DNA of 42,022 bases from Chloroflexi bacterium B3_Chlor (GTDB taxonomy: Bacteria; Chloroflexota; Anaerolineae; UBA7937; B3-Chlor). The position numbers were made by a program, and so were the translations under genes. The stretch's first letter is position 1, and each line of letters begins with the position of its first letter. Of this stretch, positions 8,290 through 17,203 are shown piece after piece. The notes below the pieces were generated by a model. The model worked only from the letters and a program-made list of their open reading frames with translations. It was not told the origin of the DNA and ran no database searches. Location of the stretch: contig NJBK01000028.1 in assembly GCA_005223035.1 (NCBI GenBank), positions 1 through 42,022 on the forward strand, given 5' to 3'.

Positions 8290-9615
8290 CTACTCCTCTG
8301 CGTCTTGGCGTTGCCACCTCTCAAGTCGCCGCTGGATCTCCTTCTCGTATCCCTGGTCTGAGGGCTCGTAGTAGCGCCTTCCTTGCAGGCGATCAGGCAA
8401 GTACTGTTGTCGAACGAAATGACCAGGGTATTGATGGGGATACTTGTAACCCTTGCCGTGTCCCAGGGCTTCGCCATCGCGTGAGGAATCCTTGAGATGG
8501 TCAGGAACTTCGACAACTCCCTCCTCCTCCACGTCGGCCAGCGCTTTGAAATAGGCACCCGTGGAGTTGCTCTTTGGGGCACTGGCCAGATAGATGGCCG
8601 CCTGAGCCAGGTTGTACTGGGCTTCGGGCAACCCCACCCACTCCAAGGCCTGGGCTGCAGAGGTGGCTACGGTAAGGGCCTGGGGGTCGGCGTTGCCTAT
8701 GTCCTCAGAGGCGAGGATGATCATCCGCCGGGCGATGAACCTGGGGTCTTCCCCAGCATATATCATCTTCGCCAGCCAGTAGAGGGCTGCGTCGGGGTCG
8801 GAGCCTCTCAAGCTCTTGATGAAAGCCGACACGGTATCGTAGTGGGCATCTCCATCTTTGTCATACAGCAGGGCGCGCTGCTGGATCGAATCCTCGGCCA
8901 CCTCCAGGGTTATCCGAGTCAGCTCCTCGTCATCGGTCTCGGTCGTCTCAACCGCCAGTTCCAGGGCGTTGAGAGCGATCCGCGCATCCCCTCCCGCAAC
9001 GCGAACTACGTGAGCCATAGCCTCGTCATCAACCTCGATATCCCTGTCTCCAAGACCTCTCTCAGGGTCAGACAGGGCTCGCTCGAGAATCAGTGTAATC
9101 TCCTCTTCGCTCAAAGGCTCCAGGCGAAAGATCCGCGAACGAGAGACTAGGGCCCCAATGACCTCGAAGTAGGGGTTCTCAGTGGTGACGCCTATGAGGG
9201 TGATGAGGCCCTCCTCTACGTGAGGCAGCAAGGCATCCTGCTGGGTCTTGGTGAAATGGTGGATCTCGTCCACCAGCAGTATGGTGCGCAAGCCCCTCAT
9301 CACTCGCCGGTTCTTGGCCGCAGCGATGAGCTGGCGCAGCTCCTTCACCCCTGCTGTCACCGCACTCATCGCTTCAAAGGCGCTTTCCGTCGTGTTGGCG
9401 ATCACAGAAGCAAAGGAAGTCTTGCCCGTGCCGGGAGGCCCCCAAAGGATGATGGAGCCCAGCCGATCAGCCTCGATCGCCCGGCGCAGGAGCTTCCCAG
9501 GTCCCACAATATGCTCCTGCCCCACCAGTTCCTCCAGAGTGCGCGGTCGCATCCTGGCCGCGAGGGGCGCTTCCTTCTTCAGTTGATCGCTCACGGAGTA
9601 CTCGAAAAGGTCCAT
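8290..9615 (-). CDS. rarA: Replication-associated recombination protein A (RarA/MgsA) AAA+ ATPase
   Basis: The 441-residue protein matches the RarA/MgsA/WHIP family, clamp-loader-like ATPases that act at stalled replication forks. It opens with the family hallmark RPRTLEELVGQEHIVGPGK. Walker A is GPPGTGKTS, Walker B is LLVDEIHHF, and the sensor-1 strand is GVTTENP. The C-terminal tetramerisation/MgsA region contains YWLAKMIYAGEDPRFIARR and SAPKSN. The ATG at 9615 has GGAGG 6 nt upstream and replaces the longer frame. A promoter lies directly upstream (9635-9663), leaving a leader of about 13 nt. The gene appears monocistronic. Confidence 0.96.
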   Translation of the reverse strand: MDLFEYSVSDQLKKEAPLAARMRPRTLEELVGQEHIVGPGKLLRRAIEADRLGSIILWGPPGTGKTSFASVIANTTESAFEAMSAVTAGVKELRQLIAAAKNRRVMRGLRTILLVDEIHHFTKTQQDALLPHVEEGLITLIGVTTENPYFEVIGALVSRSRIFRLEPLSEEEITLILERALSDPERGLGDRDIEVDDEAMAHVVRVAGGDARIALNALELAVETTETDDEELTRITLEVAEDSIQQRALLYDKDGDAHYDTVSAFIKSLRGSDPDAALYWLAKMIYAGEDPRFIARRMIILASEDIGNADPQALTVATSAAQALEWVGLPEAQYNLAQAAIYLASAPKSNSTGAYFKALADVEEEGVVEVPDHLKDSSRDGEALGHGKGYKYPHQYPGHFVRQQYLPDRLQGRRYYEPSDQGYEKEIQRRLERWQRQDAEE

Positions 9616-9634
9616 GACATGCCTCCGCACCTCA

Positions 9635-9663
9635 ATTGTACATACCCGAGAGGCTATTGGCAA
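9635..9663 (-). promoter_or_regulatory. Promoter of rarA
   Basis: On the minus strand, TTGCCA (9663-9658) and TACAAT (9640-9635) are 17 bp apart. The predicted start near 9628 lies just ahead of the GGAGG of rarA. Confidence 0.65.
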
Positions 9664-9725
9664 GGGCCAGGAGCAGCCAGGAACCTACTAGGACTCTCAC
9701 GCGGTTGGCAGCGTAGACTGTCCCC

Positions 9726-9754
9726 TTGCGCGAGACTCAAGCGCGTGATAGAAT
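9726..9754 (+). promoter_or_regulatory. Promoter for the small membrane ORF at 9837
   Basis: TTGCGC (9726-9731) and TAGAAT (9749-9754) are 17 bp apart on the plus strand. They point to a start near 9761, about 76 nt ahead of the ATG at 9837. Confidence 0.5.
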
Positions 9755-9836
9755 CTGCACAGCCGTGGGCTGTGAGTCAATCAGGGGTGCTTGGTTCCAG
9801 CAGCACCCAAGTCTCAGAAAGGACGATACAGGCAAG

Positions 9837-9959
9837 ATGCAGCCGATCCCTTCCATAGGCTTAGCAGAGTTGCTCATCTCCGGCGCCTGCTGCATGTTGT
9901 TGCTGGTCGTCGTCATGGTGACCTTGGCCCTCGTCCTGGTACTCAAGAGAAGCCAATAG
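9837..9959 (+). CDS. Very small single-helix membrane protein (40 residues)
   Basis: The ORF encodes a short N-terminus (MQPIPSIGLAELLI), one strongly hydrophobic helix (about residues 12-36, with a CC pair) and a basic end (KRSQ), so an N-out or N-in single-span protein is expected. A promoter is readable at 9726-9754. The ribosome site is weak (CAGG just before ATG). The inside-positive C-terminus and composition favour a real membrane peptide over chance. Function is unknown. Confidence 0.45.
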   Translation: MQPIPSIGLAELLISGACCMLLLVVVMVTLALVLVLKRSQ

Positions 9960-10638
9960 GGCCCTGGCGCGGGTACCCCACCGCCCGATTTGAACCGAGG
10001 CGCGCCTCGCGCCGCTCAGACCATCAGCGGAGAGTCCGATTTCGCCGTGTTGTTCTCGCGCGTGGTGGCGGTTCCCCAGAGCCTCTGGTCAGTCTGCGTA
10101 AGGCTACTAGCGAGCCCCTCGACAAATGCCATTAGCAAGACGTGTCGCCCAGCGGTGGTGTCATTGAACGAGCCAACAAGAAGGCAGGCCGCCGACGTAC
10201 GGCTGTCAGAGCGAGGCCGGTACGTCGGGTCGGGCGCAGCAAGTTGGTGCTTAGCTGGTGCGTGAGGCGCAACGAACACCAAGTCAGCCCGTGCGCTCGC
10301 AGGTCCTAGGATTGCGGGATAGTGCAACGCCGCACAGGCCTGGAGAGCGCCCACGAGAAGTAGCGCCTGTTGTTCCCCGAAGGGGTAAGCCACGAGTGCT
10401 AGCAGACCCTTCGGTCAGGCGAGTTCTGGTTTGACCGCAAAGCCGCATTCACCAAGGCGCGTACAGGCGAGCCCAAGCCAACAGTCCCTGGGCCCCCGGG
10501 AGACAGCGACTTCGAGCGAATCGTCGACCTTGGGTCTGGAACGCGCAGAAGGGCTTGGTGATCATCCCACGGACAGAGGCTCTCAACGCCAGACAGTGTC
10601 CACCAGCCCAGACGTTGCGAGCGCCTCGCTCCAGCAAT
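9960..10638. other. Gene-poor stretch between the small ORF and the OLD-family gene
   Basis: No convincing gene is seen. A 125-codon minus-strand frame at 10016-10393 has a hydrophobic beginning and a plausible-looking NDTTAGRHVLL stretch, but no family match, no clear ribosome site, and competing open frames on the other strand. It may hold a decayed gene. No RNA gene is apparent. Confidence 0.35.
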
Positions 10639-12684
10639 CTACTGTTCCAGGCGTTGTCTAATAACGGAAGACACGTTGGCAAAACGTTCATACTCCCGTC
10701 TCAGTTCCCCCTTCGACGTGACGATTTGCCTCTCCCGAAGCAAGGCGATCACTTCCTTGACGACCTCGACCTTGGCGAGCTCCAAGTTCGATTCGTCCAA
10801 TTCTGCCACTTCCGCCTGGTCGCTGCCTGGTTCGTTGGCGTTGTTGGCCTGGTGATCCGAGTCTTCCTGCGCCGGCGCCGTGGATTCTAGGTCCCCTGCC
10901 AGTGCCTTGGGGAGCAACTCTTCGACAAGCTTGACTATGCTTTGCCTTCTCTTCCCCTTCTTCTTCCCAAGGAGGTCGGCACCGATGGGCGCATAGGTGC
11001 CCGACAAGGTCTGGTAGTGGTTATTCACAGCATCCAGGAAAATCTGTGTGTGCAGCATGTCTTCAATGCAGAAGTCATATTTGACGTTGTAGAAGTCCCG
11101 AAGCCAAATCGGCTCCGGGGCGTCGGGGAGCCTGCGCTTGTAGGAATCAATGGCGTCCTTGCGCGCCTTCTCGCCATCAAAGACGGCAACGACCGACAAC
11201 TCATTGGCAATCGCCCTCTCCGCAAGCGCCTCTTCGTTTGAATAACCACCCGCTGGAAGCACGGCTGTGAAGTTGAGGTCCAGAGCTCTTGGGTCCCCCA
11301 ACTGAGACAGCTCTTGGGAGATAGCACACAAAAGCATTTGGTCCGTTACCCCCTCTACGATCACGTTGTGCTCATCAAAGAGCAACGAATCTCCCACAGT
11401 CAGGCCCAAGGCCGTCCTGATGGGTTCCCACGCAACCAAGTTGGCTGTTGCGTGATAAGGTTTGTTGTTGATTTGGGTGCCCCCGGGTTTCGGTTCAAGA
11501 ATGCGAAGCTGTCCAGGGAAGTTCCTGTCGATCAGGTACGGATAATGAGCAGTATATATTATCTGAGCGTGTTGCGACAGTCCCTGAAGTATCTGGACCA
11601 AGTCACGCTGAGCCCTTGGATGCAACCGGACTCCGGGTTCATCCAGCAACAGGATGGAGGTTCGCGGAGCCCCACTAAGACGGAGCAGAAGGGCGGCCAT
11701 GATACCTAAGTACTCTAAAAAGGCGGCGCTGTGCCATTGCGGACGGGTGAATGCGGGGTAGCCACGTCCTAGTAGGTGGAACCGAAGCTTGTCACCCGAT
11801 GGTCTCGCCATAAGCTCGATTTCCGTGTCCTGGGTCCAATACTGCCGCAGCTTTTTGGTGATCTCTAGAGATGCGTGCTCAAGCAACTCGTCCCGATCAG
11901 GGGTGTCCTGGATCAGAACGGACAGATCCTCAACCCCGCCAAGCTGCAACAGTCTTCGCGCTGTCTCCAGCTTCGGTTCGTCGGCAGCGAGCTGAGAAAG
12001 GTTCACCTCAAAGGGCAAGGGCTTGAGGTCCGGCAGCAGTTCTATGCGCGGTAGAATGGGAAAAAGCGCGTCGGACAGAAAGACAGCCCACTCCACGTCT
12101 GAGACTCGTGCTGGCTCAGGAGAGGGTTCGCTAGGCGGAACCGCGGCGCCGGGCGCCTCGGCGCCCTGCCCGGTGGCTACCTCTCCCTCCGCGGCTTGAC
12201 CAGTAGCGACCTCTGTGTCTTCGGGTTGAGCGGTGGCGGCCTCTAGCTCTTCGCCAGCACCATGCTGGGCGCCATCCGCCTCTGCCGCCCGAACTTGCAT
12301 TGGCCGCAAGAGCTCTCTCAAGACCTCCCCGTTCAGCAGCAGCTCCGGCTTGTCCCCGTTTCGCGGTCCCGTGCGGACAAACGTTAGACGGTCTTCAGGG
12401 TTCAACTCGAAGCCGAATCTTCCAATATGCGCGATTTCCTCATCATCGAAACTCGAGAACTCGAAGCGGAGTTCCATCTTCCCGGGGGGTCCTTCAGCAG
12501 GCGGTACGTGGCGGACCGCATCGTTCGGGAAGTTCTGCCTCGCTCCAAACACAGTCAGCGCCTGCAGCAGCCAGGTTTTGCCCGAGTCGTTGGGTCCCAT
12601 AAGGACGGTAGCATGTGGGTCAACCAAGAGGAACGCATCAGCGAAGGATCGATAGTTCTTCAGTTCTAGACGAGTCAGCTTCAT
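10639..12684 (-). CDS. OLD-family ATPase/TOPRIM nuclease
   Basis: The 681-residue protein couples an ABC-type ATPase to a TOPRIM nuclease, as in the OLD (overcoming lysogenization defect) family, many of which act in phage defence. Walker A is GPNDSGKT (30-37), Walker B is ILLLDEPG (344-351) and the switch histidine is in TAH (378-380). The TOPRIM part starts near 438, with Glu444 in VEGVTDQ and Asp503 in VFDGE. An Ala/Glu/Pro-rich insert (about 133-195) contains an EVATGQ repeat, and a second acidic, Asn-rich linker lies near the C-terminus. No UvrD-like helicase (GajB) gene or reverse transcriptase gene is adjacent, so it looks like a stand-alone (class 1) form. The ATG at 12684 has AGGAGG just upstream, and a promoter lies at 12752-12780. 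Confidence 0.88.
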   Translation of the reverse strand: MKLTRLELKNYRSFADAFLLVDPHATVLMGPNDSGKTWLLQALTVFGARQNFPNDAVRHVPPAEGPPGKMELRFEFSSFDDEEIAHIGRFGFELNPEDRLTFVRTGPRNGDKPELLLNGEVLRELLRPMQVRAAEADGAQHGAGEELEAATAQPEDTEVATGQAAEGEVATGQGAEAPGAAVPPSEPSPEPARVSDVEWAVFLSDALFPILPRIELLPDLKPLPFEVNLSQLAADEPKLETARRLLQLGGVEDLSVLIQDTPDRDELLEHASLEITKKLRQYWTQDTEIELMARPSGDKLRFHLLGRGYPAFTRPQWHSAAFLEYLGIMAALLLRLSGAPRTSILLLDEPGVRLHPRAQRDLVQILQGLSQHAQIIYTAHYPYLIDRNFPGQLRILEPKPGGTQINNKPYHATANLVAWEPIRTALGLTVGDSLLFDEHNVIVEGVTDQMLLCAISQELSQLGDPRALDLNFTAVLPAGGYSNEEALAERAIANELSVVAVFDGEKARKDAIDSYKRRLPDAPEPIWLRDFYNVKYDFCIEDMLHTQIFLDAVNNHYQTLSGTYAPIGADLLGKKKGKRRQSIVKLVEELLPKALAGDLESTAPAQEDSDHQANNANEPGSDQAEVAELDESNLELAKVEVVKEVIALLRERQIVTSKGELRREYERFANVSSVIRQRLEQ

Positions 12685-12751
12685 CGTCCCCCTCCTTTTT
12701 GCTCAAGGAACCGTGCAGATCAGTCACAGATGGATAGACTCTTTGCCTAGT

Positions 12752-12780
12752 ATTGTACCACCATGGGTATAGTAATGCAA
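12752..12780 (-). promoter_or_regulatory. Promoter of the OLD-family gene
   Basis: On the minus strand, TTGCAT (12780-12775) and TACAAT (12757-12752) are 17 bp apart. The predicted leader is about 60 nt. Confidence 0.6.
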
Positions 12781-12909
12781 CGATCATACCATGTAAGGGG
12801 AAAACCCCTCCTGGAGTCCAGTGGACCCCGCCCAAGCGGCACAGCATCCGTCCCATCGTTCTCCACCTCGACGATTCTCATTACACGCCAACGCTGCTAT
12901 TGGGGGACC

Positions 12910-14520
12910 CTAGAACCCAACGGCGCAGCCATCTTTCCGGGGATCGGAGCCGCCCGCCAGTACACCGGTCTCCGGGTCCACGGCGATGACCTGTCCGCCG
13001 CCGAAACCCGGTGAGAAGGTAGGTTCGGACCGCAGGTCGTGACCCATAACCTCCAATGCCTGCCGTGTCTCGAGCGCCACGCCCTCCTCGATAGCCACGG
13101 CCGGCCCACCCCGCTCGTCCACGCGGAATCGAGGAGCATCCAACGCCGCCTGGGGGTTCAGCCCGTAGTCCACCAAGTTGACCAGCACCTGCAGGTGTCC
13201 CTGAGGTTGCATGAAGCCGCCCATCACTCCGAAACTCAGCCACAACCGTCCCTCCCGCAGCACCATGGCTGGGATGATGGTATGGTACGGCCGTTTACCG
13301 CCGCCCAGCGCATTGGGATGGCCCGGCTCCAGGGTGAAGCACGCCCCCCGATTCTGCAGGCATATACCGGTCCCGGGCACCACCAATCCCGATCCAAAGG
13401 CATAGTAGAGGCTATTGATGAAAGACACGGCGTTGCCCTGGGCGTCCACCACTGTAAGGTAGACGGTGTCCTGGTGTTCCGGCTGACCGGGCAGGGCCAG
13501 CTCCAGGACCCGGTCTGCCTGGATGAGTCTGCGTCGCCGCGCCCCATACTCTTTGGAGAGCAACGCCTCCACCGGGACATCAGCCACCACGGGGTCAGCG
13601 ACGTAGCGGGCAGCGTCCGCCATGGCCAAGCGCATGGCCTCGATCATCATGTGCCACCGGGAGGGATCAAAGTAGTCCATGCTCCCCACATCATAGCCCT
13701 CAAGGATGTTGAGGGCCACCAGGGCCGCCAGCCCCTGGCCATTGGGCGGGTGCTCCAGAACCTCCACGTCTCGGTATGTGGTTCCGATGGCGCTCTCCCA
13801 GGTTGCCGTGTGGGATGCCAGGTCCTCGGCGGTAAGGTAGCCGCCCTTAGCCTGCACGTGGGCGGCGATTTGCTCCGCCAACGGGCCGCGGTAAAAGGCT
13901 TCGGCACCGCCCTCGCCGATGGTCCGCAGCGTGCGGGCTAGATCGGGCTGACGGTGCAGTTTACCTGGCCCTGGCGGAGGCAAGTAGACACGGGTCGCCT
14001 CTGGGTCCTGCGACAGCTTCTCCACCGCGCGCTGCCAAGCAGCGCTGATTAGCTGGCTCACGGGAAACCCGGCTTCGGCGGCGTCGATAGCGGGCGCCAG
14101 GCAGTCGGCCAGGGCCATCGAGCCGAAGCGGTCCAGCAGGGCTGCCCAGCCGCTTAGTGCGCCTGGAACGGTCACCGGCAGCGGTCCATCCACGGGGATA
14201 GCCTCAAGCCTGCGGCGCTGCGCCTCCTCCAGGGAAAAGGCCGCTGGCGCGCGACCGCTGCCGTTGAGGGCGGTCACTTGGCCAGTCGTGCTCTCGAAAA
14301 CCAGCGCAAAACAGTCTCCGCCGATGCCCGTAGACATGGGCTCTACTACGTTGAGCACGGCGGCCGCGGTCACAGCAGCGTCGGCAGCATTGCCGCCCTC
14401 CATCATCACTCGCAGGCCAGCCATGGCGGCTGATGGTTGGCTCGTGGCAACCATGCCATGCCGCGCCAACACTACCGACCGCCGGGAATCGAACTGCCTG
14501 GGCTTCCCCGGTATCTTCAC
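12910..14520 (-). CDS. ggt: Gamma-glutamyltransferase family protein
   Basis: The 536-residue protein matches the gamma-glutamyltranspeptidase/hydrolase family, which cleaves gamma-glutamyl bonds (glutathione, gamma-glutamyl peptides) after self-cleavage. Near the N-terminus is GGNAADAAVTAAAVLNVVEPMSTGIGGDCF, a family signature. The autocleavage and catalytic threonine is Thr352 in QDTVYLTVVD, opening the small subunit; NRG and GGGKRPYHTIIP follow. No signal peptide is seen, so it may act in the cytoplasm like YwrD-type members, unlike classical periplasmic GGT. The start is GTG at 14520 with GGAGGG 5 nt upstream. Its start overlaps the stop of a 37-codon remnant of a dehydrogenase gene (14517-14630). 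Confidence 0.92.
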   Translation of the reverse strand: MKIPGKPRQFDSRRSVVLARHGMVATSQPSAAMAGLRVMMEGGNAADAAVTAAAVLNVVEPMSTGIGGDCFALVFESTTGQVTALNGSGRAPAAFSLEEAQRRRLEAIPVDGPLPVTVPGALSGWAALLDRFGSMALADCLAPAIDAAEAGFPVSQLISAAWQRAVEKLSQDPEATRVYLPPPGPGKLHRQPDLARTLRTIGEGGAEAFYRGPLAEQIAAHVQAKGGYLTAEDLASHTATWESAIGTTYRDVEVLEHPPNGQGLAALVALNILEGYDVGSMDYFDPSRWHMMIEAMRLAMADAARYVADPVVADVPVEALLSKEYGARRRRLIQADRVLELALPGQPEHQDTVYLTVVDAQGNAVSFINSLYYAFGSGLVVPGTGICLQNRGACFTLEPGHPNALGGGKRPYHTIIPAMVLREGRLWLSFGVMGGFMQPQGHLQVLVNLVDYGLNPQAALDAPRFRVDERGGPAVAIEEGVALETRQALEVMGHDLRSEPTFSPGFGGGQVIAVDPETGVLAGGSDPRKDGCAVGF

Positions 14521-14630
14521 ACGAACCCTCCGGTAGTCTCGATCTTGGCTATCAGCAGCTGACTTGCCCTCTTCCGTCCACCAATTCGAGACGCCATCTT
14601 CGACGCCACCATGACAGCTGCTCTATACAT
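14517..14630 (-). pseudogene. Remnant of a duplicated MDR dehydrogenase start, fused ahead of ggt
   Basis: The frame starting at ATG 14630 reads MYRAAVMVA, identical to the first nine residues of the dehydrogenase at 14882-15970. The upstream DNA is alignable too: both carry a TGGGCAAAC motif about 30 bases before the ATG. After nine codons the similarity ends. The frame then runs on to a TGA at 14519-14517 that overlaps the GTG start of ggt (GTGA arrangement). I read it as the 5-prime scar of a lost paralogue. The remnant could still be translated and couple to ggt. The 250 bases upstream of it hold no gene I recognise. Confidence 0.6.
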
Positions 14631-14881
14631 GGTGATCTCCGATTTCACGAGACGTTTGCCCACACTGTGAAGCTAACCGTCCGACAGTTGCCAGCTGTGC
14701 CGCCCACGGGCCCATGCATGCAGCATCCATAGGCCGCACCAAGCCGCGATGCGCCAGACCTGGCAGAGGCGTCGATACCGTTTGCACCTCCAGCGCCGCT
14801 GCACAGCCCACTCTGAACCTGCCGGACACTCTGCATCGCCCTGCACAGCCCCTTCCGTCAAGGAGGGGAACGAAGTCCTCT

Positions 14882-15970
14882 TCACGGTTGCACGACCGCC
14901 TTCACCACCTGAAGTCTTTCCACGTCCGCCAGAGCCTCGTTCATCTCTTCCAGCCGGTAAATGCGTGTGATGAACCCCTCATAAGGGAACTTCTCACCGT
15001 GCTTCGCCAGGACCTTGATGCCTCGATAGAAGTGGCTGAAGTCGCTACCCCAACAGCCCCGTATCTCTAGGTGCTTGCGGTTGATGTCCCAGTGGGGGTT
15101 GATCTCCACAGAGCCAGCGTCGGTATACTGCCCCACCACAACGTACCGCCCATTGTCTCTGGTCATGCGCATCCCCTCCGGGATGGCAATGGGATTACCT
15201 GTGGCCTCAATGGAAACGTCAGCCCCGCGCCCGCCGGTCAACTCCTGGACACGCGCAATTCGCTCCTCGGCGCCGTACCGTTCGATGTCAATGGTCTGGT
15301 CGGCCCCGATGGCCCGGGCCATGTCCAGCCTCGCCTGTGGAGCCCCCACGACTATGATCTGGGTGGCTCCCGAGAGTTGGGCCAGGATGGCCGCATTGAG
15401 GCCTACAGGCCCGCAGCCCTGTATGACCACACTGTCACCAAACTGGACCTCGGCCCGCTCCAGGGCATGAGTGGCGGTCGGGAGGCCGCACCCGGCGGCG
15501 ATGTATCTTTCCGGCGTCACTCCCTGCGGCAGCTTGATCACCTTGACCCCCGGCTTGAGGTAGATGGCCTCGCTCCAGCCGCCCAGCAGCCCCTCCTCAG
15601 CCGAGTAGGTGATGCCATAGACCCGCCGGCTGGGACAGCGGGTGGTCGCCTTGGCCACCAGACAGAACCAACACTGGCCGCAGGTCTCGTGCACGTCCAG
15701 GAAAGTCGCCACATCTCCCTCGCGCAAGACGTTTCCATCCACGTCTGTCACGTCCCCGGTCACCTTGACTATCCGCCCCACACTGACGTGCCCGGGGATG
15801 ATGGGGTAGGGCACCCCCGCCAGGCGCCCGTGATAAAGATGCACGTCTGTGCCACATACCTCGCCATAGATGGTCCGCAACAAGATGGCCCCCGGTTCCA
15901 TCTCGGGCTCGGCGTACTCGCGGATCTCCACCGGTCGTCCCGGAGCCACCATTACTGCTGCCCTGTACAT
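14882..15970 (-). CDS. Zinc-binding MDR-family dehydrogenase
   Basis: The 362-residue protein belongs to the medium-chain dehydrogenase/reductase superfamily (threonine/sorbitol dehydrogenase-like), oxidising an alcohol with NAD(P). The catalytic zinc region has Cys39 in GEVCGTD and His61 in PGHVSVG; the usual Glu after that His is Val62. Structural zinc ligands are Cys97, Cys100, Cys103 and Cys112. The nucleotide fold has GCGPVGLNA, and GGRGADVSIEATG follows. The ATG at 15970 has GGGAGG 5 nt upstream. It lies between a methyltransferase gene and ggt on one strand. The substrate is unknown; a polyol or amino-alcohol is plausible. Confidence 0.9.
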   Translation of the reverse strand: MYRAAVMVAPGRPVEIREYAEPEMEPGAILLRTIYGEVCGTDVHLYHGRLAGVPYPIIPGHVSVGRIVKVTGDVTDVDGNVLREGDVATFLDVHETCGQCWFCLVAKATTRCPSRRVYGITYSAEEGLLGGWSEAIYLKPGVKVIKLPQGVTPERYIAAGCGLPTATHALERAEVQFGDSVVIQGCGPVGLNAAILAQLSGATQIIVVGAPQARLDMARAIGADQTIDIERYGAEERIARVQELTGGRGADVSIEATGNPIAIPEGMRMTRDNGRYVVVGQYTDAGSVEINPHWDINRKHLEIRGCWGSDFSHFYRGIKVLAKHGEKFPYEGFITRIYRLEEMNEALADVERLQVVKAVVQP

Positions 15971-16083
15971 GCCAGCCTCCCATTTCCCAAGATGTTTGCC
16001 CAAGACCTCAAGTCAACTCTCTGATGGTTTTCAGTTGTGCTACCTCACGTTCGACATGGGGTGCGGCTACACCTATGGCCAAG

Positions 16084-16758
16084 CTATACTTTCCCTCCCA
16101 GGACGATGTCAACCGGCAACCCAAACATGGACATCTCTGTTACATCGAGAATTTGAAAAGCTGCATCTTCCAGCGCGGTCTGAACAAAGATCGGTCGGCA
16201 ATCAACGTACGTCGGCAACGCCCTATGCGCCCACTCATAGAGTCTTACCATGATACTGGCCTCTCCCTTCTTGGAGAGTGACACAACACAAATACGCCCG
16301 CCAGGTCGAAGAACCCTCCGGCACTCGCGCAAGACAATCGGAATCTCCGGTGTATCGAAAAGCTCCAGCACGAAAGCCGCGAGGATTCCATCGAAGAAAC
16401 CCGCTTCAAACGGAAGGCTCACGGCATCGCCGCGCCTCAGATCCACTCTTTCTGACAATCCAGCTGCCCTGACCCTCGATTGCGTAACGCTCAGCATCTC
16501 TTCCGATATGTCGATGCCATAAACCTTCCCTGAGTTGCCGACGGATTGGGCCAAAGCCAGAATGCAATGCCCCGTCCCAAATCCTATCTCCAGAACCACC
16601 TCTCCTTCCTTGACACCTAGTCTTTGCACGCCGGCGTATCCATACTTCCTCTCGGCGCCAGCCAGCATGTCATACACTTTACTTATTCTGTCATAGGTGG
16701 CTCTGGCTTGTTCCTTTGACCTGGTGACTCTGCTTATCTGCGGTTCGCCTCTTGGCAT
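16084..16758 (-). CDS. Class I SAM-dependent methyltransferase (UbiE-like)
   Basis: The 224-residue protein has the Rossmann methyltransferase motifs: [24 protein letters not shown], a [14 protein letters not shown] motif for SAM adenine contact, and [18 protein letters not shown] after it. This order resembles the UbiE/COQ5 group. The N-terminus ([17 protein letters not shown]) is also UbiE-like. No quinone-pathway neighbours are present, so the substrate is unknown. Start: ATG at 16758 with GGAGGT 7 nt upstream; a GTG at 16767 overlaps that ribosome site. A 20-bp inverted repeat lies 40 nt upstream. Confidence 0.85.
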   Translation of the reverse strand: MPRGEPQISRVTRSKEQARATYDRISKVYDMLAGAERKYGYAGVQRLGVKEGEVVLEIGFGTGHCILALAQSVGNSGKVYGIDISEEMLSVTQSRVRAAGLSERVDLRRGDAVSLPFEAGFFDGILAAFVLELFDTPEIPIVLRECRRVLRPGGRICVVSLSKKGEASIMVRLYEWAHRALPTYVDCRPIFVQTALEDAAFQILDVTEMSMFGLPVDIVLGGKV

Positions 16759-16797
16759 TCTATGCACCTCCCTCTCTCAGGGCGCACTCGCTCGACT

Positions 16798-16817
16798 AGG
16801 TGAAATCCATTTCGCCT
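16798..16817. promoter_or_regulatory. Inverted repeat upstream of the methyltransferase gene
   Basis: Half-site AGGTGAAAT faces ATTTCGCCT across two bases, with one mismatch. It sits 40 nt upstream of the methyltransferase start, where a regulator (for example the neighbouring IclR protein) could bind. The rest of 16759-17203 has no gene. Confidence 0.3.
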
Positions 16818-17034
16818 CCAGACCGCAGTTCGCAATACACGCCAACGACCGTTTTCGAGCCAAACTCTACGCCCTTCGATGGGACGTCACGACTGGAACG
16901 TCGTAGCTTGCCCAGCAGCCTTTCGTGCACTCTCGCGCAGGCTGAAGTGTAGCTTCGGGGAACTGGTCAATTCTCAGAGTTCTTCAGATCAAGCGACCGC
17001 TGCCAGCGGCGGGGAGCCACTGCTCAAACTGAAA

Positions 17035-17061
17035 GGCGGGAAGGATTGAATCCTTCCCGCC
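17035..17061. repeat. Strong hairpin (13-bp arms, TTGAA centre)
   Basis: GGCGGGAAGGATT pairs with AATCCTTCCCGCC around a single base, giving an effective TTGAA loop. It lies about 143 nt downstream of the IclR gene. No T-run follows. The TGAA centre matches the hairpin family at the window ends. Confidence 0.5.
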
Positions 17062-17203
17062 CCAACACGTCTCACTACCTATGGGCACCTCCGCTCGGCA
17101 TCCAGCCCGACCGCTTCCATCGCAGACAGCACCCCTCCGCCCGCTCGGGCCGGAGCCTCTCACCCCCAGGCTCGTCCACCCTGAGTCGGATGCCGAGGGT
17201 GGA

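Noticed and set aside
10016..10393. Minus-strand frame of 125 codons that briefly suggested a ketol-acid-reductoisomerase-like protein
   Set aside because: Resembling motifs (FGEQ, APHAP) occur in the wrong order, no ribosome site is evident, and competing frames exist. Left as unassigned DNA.
13039..13941. Long plus-strand open frame of about 300 codons
   Set aside because: It is antisense to ggt, whose conserved motifs and ribosome site are clear. Composition is His/Gln/Gly-rich, typical of an antisense shadow in GC-rich DNA.
15071..16024. Plus-strand open frame of 317 codons
   Set aside because: It is antisense to the MDR dehydrogenase with no family signal.
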